From positions 7,192,001 to 7,256,000 of the forward strand of contig JAHQIY010000003.1 of assembly GCA_019054805.1 (NCBI GenBank): a stretch of 64,000 nt of DNA, read 5' to 3'. The DNA comes from Brachionus manjavacas (taxonomy: Eukaryota > Rotifera > Eurotatoria > Ploima > Brachionidae). A program made the position numbers and the translations under genes. Of this stretch, positions 11,768 through 24,300 are shown piece by piece. Numbering within the stretch: position 1 is the stretch's first letter; every line of letters begins with the position of its first letter. The notes beneath the pieces are model-generated. The model was not told where the DNA came from. It saw nothing but the letters and a program-made list of their open reading frames with translations, and ran no database searches.

Positions 11768-12961
11768 TCATTTATTTTTTTTGAAGGTATCATTTGTATA
11801 TTCAATCAAGCATTTAGATAAATTTTTAATAAAATCAAAAACACCGAGAGCTATTAGTACCTCTAGAGCAATAAGACCTATTATAATCCATTCCAATCTT
11901 GTACTATTTTTATCCGTCAAATGTTGCTTTAATATTTCCATTAAATTAATACAATGATTTAGACGTTCATTATACAAGCGAGTTCGCTTGGCAATGCTTA
12001 AATGAGAATACAATTGGGAATAAAGTGTTTCTAGTTTTTCTCTGTCCCAGTAAAAATCAGGTGTGTCCAAAAAATTTGAGTGCAAACTAACCACATGTCT
12101 CATGGTGAACAATTCTCCAAGATACTTCAAAATTTCTTCCAACTTTAATTTGAGTTTCTTTCCGCGCCGCATATCGTCCGATATGTATTCAATTTTTTCG
12201 CTAAATTTTTCTAAATTCTTTTCCCATATACCAAGTTTGACAGATAAAGCCATCGCGTCCGAAAAAGCGTATTTTTCTAACAATTGATCGCCAGACTCGG
12301 AAAAATAAATCTGGTTATCAATCAATCTCGTTGTTTTGTCATCCAAATATGATCCCTTAAATTTCACTAAATTTGAAATCAACGGACTGAATTCGTCCTG
12401 TTTGGAGTCCTCGTTGAATAAATACTTAAGCTGAGAATAATTCATGACTTCGGACTCTTCCTCAACAATTTCATAGTCATAGGTATTTTCTTCATGTTTT
12501 TCAATCAGTCCGAGTATAAATCGCTGTTCTTCGTTTGAAAGATTCCAAAACACAACGCTACCATCTTCAAAGAAAAATATGTGTCTTGGTTCGATTTCGT
12601 TAATCTGCTCATATTTTGGCTTTATACACAAGAACTCATCGGCTTCTTCTGAATTTGGCACGGTGACACTTTCGTAAGCTTCAGAATTAAGAATAGATAT
12701 TTTAATATTTTCTAAATCGTAGTAGTCAGCGGTTGCATAGGCTTTTACCTTAAACATCGGCATTGATGTAAACTGTGGTATTTTTTTGCTTTTTTTCTTG
12801 CTGGGACGCTGTTTGCTTAGATAAGATGTACCTGACGTAGCTGTCATTAAAAATCTACATTTGATCACAATTCGATGTTCAAAAGGTGAAGATTTGACGT
12901 CAAATACTTTTTTTAAAAAACAACCCGATCTGTGAACGGGTTTAAGGATCAAATTTAGCAT
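11768..12961 (-). CDS. RMND1: RMND1 homologue, mitochondrial DUF155 protein
   Basis: A single uninterrupted 397-codon frame matching RMND1, a mitochondrial inner-membrane protein that supports mitochondrial translation. The N-terminus (MLNLILKPVHRSGCFLKKVF) is basic and hydrophobic, suiting a mitochondrial presequence. The DUF155 core includes AYATADYYDLENI, FFFEDGSVVFWN, LEKYAFSDAMALSVKLGIWE, GELFTMRH and the signature DFYWDRE. A C-terminal membrane segment (LEWIIIGLIALEVLIALGVF) follows, as in the human protein of about 449 residues. The start is the first in-frame ATG. An AATAAA lies three bases after the stop. It is the only intron-free gene in the window. The core is intact, so I treat it as functional. 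Confidence 0.93.
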   Translation of the reverse strand: MLNLILKPVHRSGCFLKKVFDVKSSPFEHRIVIKCRFLMTATSGTSYLSKQRPSKKKSKKIPQFTSMPMFKVKAYATADYYDLENIKISILNSEAYESVTVPNSEEADEFLCIKPKYEQINEIEPRHIFFFEDGSVVFWNLSNEEQRFILGLIEKHEENTYDYEIVEEESEVMNYSQLKYLFNEDSKQDEFSPLISNLVKFKGSYLDDKTTRLIDNQIYFSESGDQLLEKYAFSDAMALSVKLGIWEKNLEKFSEKIEYISDDMRRGKKLKLKLEEILKYLGELFTMRHVVSLHSNFLDTPDFYWDREKLETLYSQLYSHLSIAKRTRLYNERLNHCINLMEILKQHLTDKNSTRLEWIIIGLIALEVLIALGVFDFIKNLSKCLIEYTNDTFKKNK

Positions 12962-15900
12962 TGCGAAGATTGTTTTAAATGAATTTTATTCTAAAAAAAA
13001 TTGAATTAGAAATTTGAAAATAAATGCAAATTATTAAAAACAAAACTTTCAGTGCATTGAAATATTATCATTTATCAACAAAATAAATTAGAACCGATAA
13101 ACTCAAAATTTAGTCTTTTTTGTGAAATTTTTATCATCCGTATTTGGTGGATTTTTTTACGGGTAGATTTTATAAATTTAATTACTTGATAAATTTCATT
13201 TTATGAATTAAATTTTTGATTTAAAATAACCCAAATAATTAAACGAATGATTTTTTTTATTCAAATCTATTAGCTAAATAAATTTTTTTTAAATAAATAT
13301 TTCATTTAAAGAAACTTTCATATTTATCTTATACATTTATGTTAGATTTTTTTTTATAAAAAATCTTTTGATCTAAATTAAGTTTAATTTAATTCAAATA
13401 ATATTTGTATCGTTTTAATAAAATTTGAAGATTAATTTTGATTTTTTTTTTTTAATTTTGTTAATATCAAAAAATTAATTTTAAAATTCATAAGTTTTCA
13501 TATTAAGAATTTTCTTATTATTTTTTTTAAAGAGAATACTTTTTTAACTTAAAAAAAAGCAAAAAATTAAAAAAATTTTCATCTTTAGATTGCTAAAAAA
13601 AGTAGATAAAAAATGATAAAAGTAGATTTTCAAGTCGCCTTATTTAATTTAATCTGATCTGCAACATTCCATGGGGTATTTTTTGAAAAAAAATGGTCCG
13701 AAATTGTTATTTTTAATAATTCATTCAATATTTTTAATTTTTTTTTAATTTAAACATAAATATTGAGAAATTTTATTTTGTCAGCTAATTTATTTATTTT
13801 ATTACAAATATTCAATATTATTTTTAATTTAGGAATTTTCCTAGCTTATCCGATTTTTTATTTGGAATCATTTAAAAGTTTACATTCAATAAAAGAAATG
13901 ATTATGATTTTATTTTTTTAATATCAAAGTTTGAATTTTTTGATACCTAGTTTTTAAATTTCTAATGTTTTCAATACATTGTATTCATAAACAAGTTTTA
14001 TTGTAGAGGAGATAATAGAATAGATTTTCGTTAGTAGATAAATTACTAGTAATTCTTAATTTTATTGAAAAGAAGAAAAAAATTTCGTCAAGAAGATTTT
14101 ATCATAAATATGTTTATTTTTAATTTTTGATAATGCAGCTTTTGAATGTTTTTGATTTAATTTAGAAAAAAAAACTTATGAATTACTAATCAAGCTCTAC
14201 ATACTTGTTTTAAATAGTTAATCTTTTGAGCTTTTGGAGGTAAAAATGGGCTATCAATAATTTTTCCCTTATCTTTTTTTGATTTTAAACTAATATCTGC
14301 TAGTTTATGGAAGGATTTAAATGAAGACCAAAATCAATCGTTATTTTCTCTGAGATATTAGTTCTTAGATATTTAATTCTATTTTGTTCTCATCAAAGCA
14401 AGAGAGTTATTTTTCTTTTTTCCAGGTATCCCCATTGATGACTAAGTCTGATTATAACAGCCGGACATGTTTCTATTAACGTAAACGCGACAGACCTTAA
14501 AAAATCAACACAAAAACATGACTAATAATCAACAGGAATAAAAAATTAGATTAGTTTGATATATTCTTTATCTAACTATATTGATTTATTCTTTATTTAT
14601 ATTAATTATATTTATTATAAAAATTCTTTTAAGCTTTTTTTTTATAAAAGTGATGTCTGAAATATTTACTATTTGTTTAAAAAAAATGCCAATTAATTTT
14701 TGATATTACGTGTGTTTTTAAAAACTAGCCTATTTTGATTTTAATCAGGTAAAATTAAGTTCATTTCATTTCTAGATAAAAGGAAAACAATCGCCTATTT
14801 ATTTTTAATCTTAACTAGCTTAAGTAAAATACTAATAATTGCATTTAAATTAAATTGACCTGCTCATTAAAATTCATATTTAGCAAAAAAGAAAATCAAC
14901 CCTTTAAATTTACTCAATATTGAAATTAAATGGATTAAATTATTAAATGAAGAGTTTATTTTTTTTCTAAATTGTTATTAGAAAATATTTTCTTCTTTAA
15001 AATCACACATGAATCGAATAATGATTAAATAAATGGAAATTTATTTAAAATAGTTTTTAGACGTTTTTAAAGTAATCTAAGATTAAAATGGCTAATCTGA
15101 TTTACAAGTCTCAATTTTCCCACTATTTTCGTTAAATGAAATAAACCTTAAAATTTTTTTTTTATATGATATAAATATAAATATAAAAATTTTAATTTGT
15201 TTTATTAAAACTACGCCAGATTCGATGATGACAAAAATAATTAAAAATAATTTTTAAAGCTCTAAAAAATTTTTTTCTTGTATTTAAGAACACATGCTTT
15301 AAAAAAGAAAACTTACATAATTCCTATTTTTAAAATTGAAAATAATTTCATTTTCAACTTGTTGAATTTGTTTCTTAATCTTTTTTTTTGGACATTACGA
15401 AATACAGACACAGGTCGGCATTATAGGAGAGAGGTTCGCTGCACCTATTACCAGCACTTATAAAATGAATTCGTCAAAATTATTTTAAAAAAATAGCTGC
15501 TCTTTATCTTCTATTCGAAAAAACTATAATATTATATTTTTCTATTGCTAAAAACACCATTTAAAACATAAATAAAAATATAAATAAATTTGATAAATTT
15601 TAATCCTATTGTTTCTCAGCATCAAAATTTCATGCTGGCGACAAAATTCTGCTTAATATTGTGAAATAGCTTTAAATAAATATAGATTCAAGTTAAAAAA
15701 AAATAATATAAAATATTCTTTATTTTTATAAAAGTCTCGAAATAAAAATGACCTTGTCAAATTTTTCCCTGCTGATTTAACGTATAAAAGTAATTAAAAA
15801 TGGCGTACTATTTTTGCTCATATAATTTTCCCTTTAATACTAAAATAAATTATTTTTTTTTCTATTTCGTTGAATAAATTCAAACAAGCGGAATAAAACT

Positions 15901-18900
15901 TGTAAATTAGAATAAACAAAAATCTGTCCAACAAAATAAAATAACAAAGTTCGATAAGATCATTTTAGATTTATTAAGATAATTTTTTGATATTTTGAAA
16001 AAGCCCCGAGACCTTTCTAGCTCTTTATGAACTATGGCTCTATATTATTTCCTATTCAAAAGCTTTTTTGTAATTTTAATAATCTATCAATTTTTTTTAA
16101 AAATAGGTTAGGTTTAAATTCAAATTTTATGGATAAATTTGCTTTTTTTTGTTCGAGCTAGATTCATCTACTTTTTGATTTAAATGAGTATCCTAGGATC
16201 TTTGTCTAATTGTAATTATTTTTGGTAAATTATATCCTTTTGTAAATATTGAACCATTTTATTTGTTTGTACCAAATTAAGCTTCAATATTTTCAACATG
16301 ACTTTGTGTTCAACGTTGATTAGCCTCGACTTCGGAAAACACTAAAACTCCCTTTTTCTGCTTCTTAAACACAAAGCAAAATCACTAAGATTAATTTTCT
16401 GAGCAAAATGCTCCATTATTTTTCCAAGCAATGTTCGAAAAATTCGAAAAAGAAAATTGAGTTGAAGCTCAATCGGCTTGGTTCATAGTTCGACAGAGAG
16501 CACTTAAAAATTTATTTTATTTTTATTTAGCACGTTCCAAGATAAAAGTTTGGCGAATTGTGCTAATTTTGATTTTTTATTCTACTGAAATTTAATCACG
16601 TTTGTCTATCTGGATGACATTAAAAATTTAATTTACCTTAAAAAATAATATTTTACTTATAGTAAAAAATAACAATTAAGAATATTTGTGTGTTACACCT
16701 CTTGAGTATTTTGTTTATTTAACAATTTCATTTCTGAATTCATATTTTCAATTTGTTTAAATCCTGGACAATTTATTTGATTCTATTTTCTTTCGAGCTA
16801 CTCTTTTTACTTATTTTTATTTCATTTGAAATCAACGCTTTAAAATTTCAAGTCTCTGTTGAAATTGAAAAACTAAAAAATATTTCGAAAGAAAACCTTA
16901 TCTAGTGACGAATTTAAGACAAATATCTCAATTTTGGTATGGTCGATTACAAATAGAAATTTTAAATAATCAAATATTTTTATTTGAAAAAAAATCAATA
17001 AAAAATTGAGCAACCTTCATAAAATATCAAAACAAAATCGCACAATTCTTGATATTTTATTAAGTTGTTTTATTATAAATAAATTAATTTTTTGGTCTTT
17101 AATACATCATTTTTTAATAGCTCCATAATGAGGATTTAAATAGAATCTGTTGAATTCGCAAATTCTGAGTTTGATTGATGAGGCTCACTGTGACAATGTT
17201 CAATAAGTTTAAGTACCTTTCAATGAAAATTTAAATTTTAAATTGGTAAGTTTTTCAATTAAGGAAAATTGTCACAAATAGGTTAATAAGATTTCTCCAC
17301 AGTAAATAACTAGCCACTTTTAAATTCCTTTAAGGATTTAGCAGTGGAAGGTTCACACTCTCTGCAAAGGGTGCCTTAGATTTCTTAATAAAGGCATTTG
17401 TTAGAACGGCTCTTATTAATTATCAATAATTATTTTCAGAAAATTTAGTCTCCTTGATTCTCTGACTTTAAATGGTTCCACATACGTGCGCACTTTTAGA
17501 CCATGGTCAATAGTGACTCAAATTATAATTTTTCCGTGCCAATTTTTAAACAACTATAAGACAAGTAGAGTGATTGTTTCCAAGAGTTCTCTACTCACGG
17601 AAAAAATAAAATACTTTGTGAGCTAATCTTTAGACGGCATTTTTAAATCCATATAAATAATATTATTATGAATTTTATTAAATAAATATTTTTTTTGTCA
17701 CCACATCAAGCTAATAAGCGATATTGAGAAAGGCAAGTTCGGAAAGAAGTTTTCAAGATAAATTTTGTGAAAAGTTTTTTTAAAACTTTCCAAGTTTTAA
17801 CCCTTTGCAAGCTCAAGTCTACAATTGCACCCTTTGCAAGCTCGCAATTGTAATTGAATGAAGATATACCATTCTGGAAAAGACAAAGTGTTTGATTTTC
17901 TGTTCTTTTTTTTTCTTGAACCAACCCTGAAATTTAAATAAAACCTTGTTTTTACCAAGCAATAACATTTCCTTTTATAGAATGAAGCGATCAATAAGTG
18001 ATTTAGAGAAGCAAAGCAGTTTCAAAATAAGAAAGAAGTTGTTGAAATATTCAAATATTAATTGACACAAATATTATATAATAAAAATGTTTTTGAGTCT
18101 TCATAAAAATAAATTACTAAGAATAATTTTATAGGGCTAAAATTATCTTTATTAGCACAATGAAAGCATTTTAATTCTGTTTAAAAATAAAATAAAATTA
18201 GATTCAAAAACTTTCTCAAAACTAAGTGAAACTAAATAAAACTGGTATGATTCCTGGATAATTTTCTGGTTTTTTTCCAATTCAGTATTAAATCAAATTC
18301 AAATAAAATTTGAATCCCTATTCAAATTTAAATAAGCTTATTACATCAGGTAAAAATCACACATAGTATTAGATTTAAAGTGTTTTTTATTATTTTTCAA
18401 CAAAAAAAATGATTTCTTAAACAAAAGGTAAATTTAAAATAAAAATAAAATTTAAAATAAATTTAATTCTATTTCTAGTGTTAACTAATTTAGGAAACTA
18501 GATGTTAAATGTTAGTCAAAATATGATTATGTCATATCTTAAATATTAATGAAAGAAAAGATCAAGTCCTTGTAAAATTGGCGTCAAAAAGCTAGCTTAA
18601 GTTTCTGGTATGGGAAAACAAGCTTTTTGCAAATAATAATTTTTTCTAAAATTAAAAACACAAACAAATGGAAAATAGGGAAAATTTTCCGATTGAATGC
18701 AGCAGGTCAATTTAGGTGGACTTTATGTTATAAATTTCCATTGGTTTCTGGATATCTGGTCAATCAAACAATTTACAAAAAAATATCTTTTTGAAATCCG
18801 ATACAAGGAAATAGAAATGTTTTAAACCGTAGGTCGCCGATCGTTCTCAATAATGAAATTTACCTTTAAAAAATGTTTAAACTAGGTCAAAATATAAGAG

Positions 18901-21371
18901 CAAATCCGTCAATTAAAATAAGAAATCCATTAGACATTATTTTTTATTAAGAGCTGTTTATCAAAGTGTATCGGTGGCCGATGCAAAAATTTCTTAAGTA
19001 AACTGGCACTCAGTGTTAGGAAAAATCGATTTTTCACAAATCTTTTAAAAAAACACTTTTAACAAAATACTTCTGTAATTTGGATTTATTAAAAATTTAA
19101 TTTTGGATCTTTTAAACACATCGAAATCAATTTTTATAACCATAATTAAATTTATTATTTGCAAATGGATTTATGGCTGTCACTTTAGAATTTTACATGG
19201 CTGAACTCCGTTAAGTAAATATCCCTCGATATAGAAATGGTATTTCACCGAATTTTTTTTGTATTTTTCAAGTACCAACTCAAGTACTTTAGAAAAATAT
19301 AAAATTTTTCAAATTTAAAGAATTCATTTTTTACTAAAGAAAAAAATTTAGAATGGATCATAGTAGATTTTTTGGCTCAGATGTTTTGAGGGATAAAGCT
19401 TATGTTGAAAAAAAAAGCTATACCAAAATTGATGCATTAAAGATATGAAAGTGATTCTTTCAAAAAGTCGGATATCAGATTGGCAAATATTTGGTTTTGC
19501 ACAACAAAAGCATTATTTCTCTCAAAATTGTATTTAACCACTCTAGAAATATTAATCATTTAGATTTTGAAAAATAATAATTTAAGTGATTAAATTTATA
19601 AAAGGAAAAGTAATATCGTATTTCACAAATTTAATAGCTTCAGTTAATAAAATCGGGTCGTTTACTTGATAAAAAATGGACATATGGCTAGCCTTTAGTT
19701 TGAAAGATTCGACTATTATTTCTAAACTATTTAGTTTCAGTGGTCTATTTAGCAAAACTCGTCGAAACACTTGAAATAACTTGATAATACCTATATTCTC
19801 TAGTTCTAAACTAGGCTGACCGTTTCTCTATTTACACAGCGAGTAATTCTGCTGACAGAATTCTAGAATCCTTCCAAAAATCATTTATTTAATAAAAACA
19901 TGACTTACAACCAACACATTTTAGACCCACGCAATTCCCTTTATCACTGTTTGGTGATAAATCAATTTAAATAGATAATGGTTCGAGATAAGTGCAGTTG
20001 GGTGGTTTTATCTATTAATTTTTGTTTAGTTTTATCATTTTAAAAGGAGAAAATTTTTTTAAAAAAGATGCATTGAAGTCCCTTTGCCAATTTAGATATG
20101 ATTTACGTGTCAGAGTATTGAAAAGAAAAATAATTGAAATTTTGTTTCACGTTTAGATTAGCTAATTCAAATATGAACATGATCTATTAATTAAGAGCAA
20201 ATATTTGAAATTTAATAAAGAAACTAAGCAAAAAGTTCTTTTTGGTCATTAGATTCAATTTTTAGGGCTAATTGTTTCAAGTAAACAAAATTAGAACTAT
20301 GGTTAAGCTAGGCTTTTTTTTCACTAATACTCAAAGTTTGATTTTTTCCCGAATATTTAAATTGTGATTAATGTGAATTATCGTCTAAATCCCGTAACCG
20401 GTTAAAATTTGATATTTAAGTTTTTTTTTATAGCAAAAAATTGTAAAAATTTCAATTGAAAATCTTCACAAATCTCATTAAAACTCTAAAGTTTGTGTCT
20501 AGCCAATTTTTTTGTTGTTGTTAAGAGAAAATTTGGTTTATTATAGTAACAAAACTTATCATTAAGCTCTTTTTTGTTTTCATGAATCCCTCGCAGATTA
20601 AACACTCAATAAACTTGACACTCAAATGTTAAAAAGTGTCCAAATTTTTTGTTCCTTAAACAAAGACACCTTTTATTTAGCTTGGAATAAAAATCAAATT
20701 TTATTATTTTTACACAAATCGATAGAGAAGATTTTTTTTGATATTATCAAGTTTTATGACATTTAAAAAAAAATCTTTATTTAACAATTTAGAAAAAAAT
20801 TAAAAAAAAAACCGAACGATTTGATAAATTTTTAAATTACTAATATTTTTAAATACTAGTTAGATGTGTTTTTAAAGTCACCATTTTTTTGCGAGGCGGT
20901 TCGACGTTAAATACTTTATTAATAAAACAATGCATTTAGTCATTGCTTTTAATTAAAAGAATAATTTTAAGAACTTGTTCGAATTCAGTTTTATAAAAAA
21001 AAATTATTCATCTAAGTTTGTTAGAAATTTTTACAGGTGAATTTAGCAACTTTAGATGACTAACCAGTTTAGTTAAAACCAATATAAAATTGTGCTTCAA
21101 TTTTAAAATGCTGATAATTTTTTTAATTACTGAAAACAAGTTTCATTTGACCATAAAAATCATACGCTTTTTATTATAATAATTGTTTCAGATAAGTTTT
21201 TGTTATCGGGTAATTTTAAAACATAATTTGATTTGAGAATAATTAAGAACATGATTTGAATTTTAAAAAAATGTTTAACTTTTTTTTTAAATATTCTGTC
21301 AAAAATTAATTTTTCAATTTAGACATAAGACCCAGTGATAAAAATTTTTGTAGAACAAAAGGGTCAAAAGA
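12962..21371. other. 8.4 kb A/T-rich region upstream of the spectrin gene
   Basis: No protein gene is supported here. It separates the RMND1 5' end (minus strand) from the spectrin start (plus strand) and may contain 5' UTR exons or enhancers. CCCTTTGCAAGCTC occurs twice, at 17801 and 17830. A less A/T-rich patch at 15390-15455 and another at 17320-17600 could be old repeats. Short open frames (15278-15463, 17706-17994, 19582-19770) lack any family signature. Confidence 0.5.
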
Positions 21372-24300
21372 ATGTCAAATTTTCGTGACCCCACCAAAAA
21401 TGTAACAATACCAAATTAATTTTATTTTCTTTGGTCATTTATTTCCTTTAAGAACCATATTGAACAAACTAAAGACTTTGAACAAAGTCGAATCAAAGCT
21501 CTTCAACAAGAACGCATCAATGTCCAAAAGAAAACATTTACCAAATGGTGTAATTCCTTCCTTTCAAAAGTAAACGAAATTTTTCAATTTTAATTTACTG
21601 AACTTAAAAATTTGCCCAAAGTATGGAATGGAAATCGATAACTTGTTCAACGATTTGGAAGATGGTAAACGCTTGATCAAATTGCTAGAGGTAATATCGG
21701 GTGAAAAATTGGGAAAGCCAAATCAAGGGAAACTCAAAGTGCACAAAATTGAGAACGTTAATAAAGCATTAAATTTTGTACAAAGCAAAGTAATTAAGTG
21801 GACAATTGATTTGATTTTTGGCTCATAATTAATTGAATTTTAGATCAAATTAGAGAGTATTGGAGCGGAAGACATTGTATCGGGCAATCCGACACTTATT
21901 TTAGGTCTAATTTGGAGCATTATCTTAAGATTTCAAATTCAAGATATAGAAATTGAGGCCGAGGATGACACGCACGAAAAGCGCAGTGCCAAAGAAGCTC
22001 TGCTGTTGTGGTGCCAGCGAAAAACATCCGGCTACCAAGGTGTCAAAATAATCGACTTTTCCAATAGCTGGAGAAATGGCCTCGCTTTCAACGCCCTAAT
22101 TCATTCACAAAGACCAGACCTTGTTGATTTTAATTCACTACATCCCGATGACAGCTTCAATAATCTGAACAATGCCTTTGAGTTGGCTCAAAAGCACCTA
22201 GCAATAGCCAAATTATTGGATCCTGAGGATATCGATGTAGACAGGCCAGATGAAAAATCCATTCTTACCTATGTATCTTCCTACTATCACACATTTGCCA
22301 AGATGAAAAACGAGGCAGTCGGTGGAAAGCGCATTGGCAAAATAGTCGACTATCTGATTGACATCGACCGCATTAAAGAGGCCTATGAATACGATGTGGC
22401 CAATTTGATGGCTTGGATACACAAAAATATACGCGATCTGAGCAATTTTGAATTTCCCAATTCGCTTCACGGAATCAAGTCGCTAATGCTCATATTTTAC
22501 AAGGAATACATGGTTCTAGATAAGCCTCCCAAGTGTAGGCAAAAAATTCTTATTGAGGCTAATTTTTATAGCATAAACATGAAGCTAAATGCCCAGGGCC
22601 ACCCGAATTACATTCCGCCTGAAGGCAAAACTGTCAGCGATCTGGAAAATGCTTGGTCAAGACTAGAAAAGGTCGAGCACGAGAGAGACATGGCTCTGAA
22701 AAGGGAACTGCATCGACAAGAAAAACTTGAGCAAATGTATGATAAATTTGACAAAAAAGCAAAACTGAGGGAAGACTGGATCAGTGAGATGGCAAAAATT
22801 CTAAGCAATTCGTCTTCGTTTTCCAGTTCGTCTCAATTGGACGCAACTTTTAAAAAATTAGAAGCACTAAGTGCTGATTTTAATGCCGGATCAGATAGAT
22901 TCAAGCGTCTAGATCAATTAGGACAAGAGCTAATACAAGAAGACTATTTTTCCAAAGACACTGTTTACAAACGCAATCAAAAAATTCAATCAGCATTTAA
23001 TAATTTAATTGATCAGTTCGAAAAAAGAAAAGCTTCTATGGCAACATTTCAGGAATTGGAGTTTTTGTTCCAGGAAATGGAAAGTCTAAAAAACGAGATG
23101 GTTGATCTAGAGGTATTTTTTGAATTTTTTACACCCTCATGCTTTTCCAGAACAAAAAAATTAGAATAATTTTTTGGGCAATTTTTATTTAAAAGCTAAA
23201 AAAATAATTAATATTCAAATCGCGAGCTAAACAATAATTAAAAACATTTTTTCTCTGTTAAATTTTGAAAAAAAAGCTAAATTAGAAACTTAACAGAGAA
23301 TTAGAAAATGTTGACTTAAGTAATTTAGAAAATTTTATCAAAAATATCAACAGATAAGTATTTTATGCTTAAAATTAGAAAGTAAAAAAATTCAATTTTT
23401 TCAGCATGTGAAAATAAATATAGATATTTAATTCAAAAAAGTCATTATGGAATTTAAAGAAAAGATCAAAATAAGCTAATTATTTAAGCAATTTTAAAAT
23501 ATAATTTTGAAAGGTTTTTTCGCTACATTTATTATCGGTCTATAAAATTCTTGTAAAAAATTTGTATTAAAATTAATATCAGCTGCTAGTATTTTTTGTC
23601 TAAAATTATATATGACAAAAAATATTTTATTTTATCATTTTGATTAACTTATAAGTGATTACGCAAGAGACTATCTATTAATTTATTTGGAGCATATTTA
23701 TTATTTATTTAAAATAATGCTATTTTTAAAATATAAAATTAATCAAATAAAAATTAAAAATTAGTTTGTTTGGTAAATTAGATAATTTTAATCTAATTAG
23801 CTTCTTTGAGAATGCGACTTCAAAGGGGAAAATAGAAAAAATTTAAAAAAATTTTTTTTGAAAAAATTTAAGAATTGATATTCTTTAATAATAAAGAAAA
23901 TATACCCCTTTAGAATAATGTATTAAAAATTCTGTATACAATCTTAGATCTCATAAATATTTGTTTTTTATGTAGCACTAAATCTCTGACATGTTGGTTT
24001 AATTGCCTTAAAAGTATTAAATTTTTAAACTGATTATTTATTGTTAAAATTTTTATTAAACTCTCAAGAGTATAACATAAATCTACACCTTTTGAAAATG
24101 AGAGAAACTAATTTTAAGGTAGATAAATCAGTATTGCTTAATGCTGCGTTAATATGAAAATATTTGCGATATAATTATCAATTAAATTTTTTTTGTAACT
24201 TCATTAATTGTTAATATTTCTCAGTTTTAAAGTACAATTAGTTTGTAAAGATTATCTATTTTTATGAAATAAATTTGATCTTTACTATTTATTTTAAAGA

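Noticed and set aside
11768..12961. RMND1 as a processed retrocopy because it lacks introns
   Set aside because: The frame is intact over 397 codons with all conserved blocks, and there is no poly(A) tract or duplicated flank beyond its own AATAAA region.
15278..15463. 61-codon frame with a GC-richer end
   Set aside because: No recognisable domain, no splice context, and mostly Phe/Leu/Asn/Lys as expected of A/T-rich non-coding DNA.
17706..17994. Overlapping minus-strand frames around a doubled CCCTTTGCAAGCTC
   Set aside because: The two frames overlap in different phases and contain no family motif; the short direct repeat alone does not define an element.
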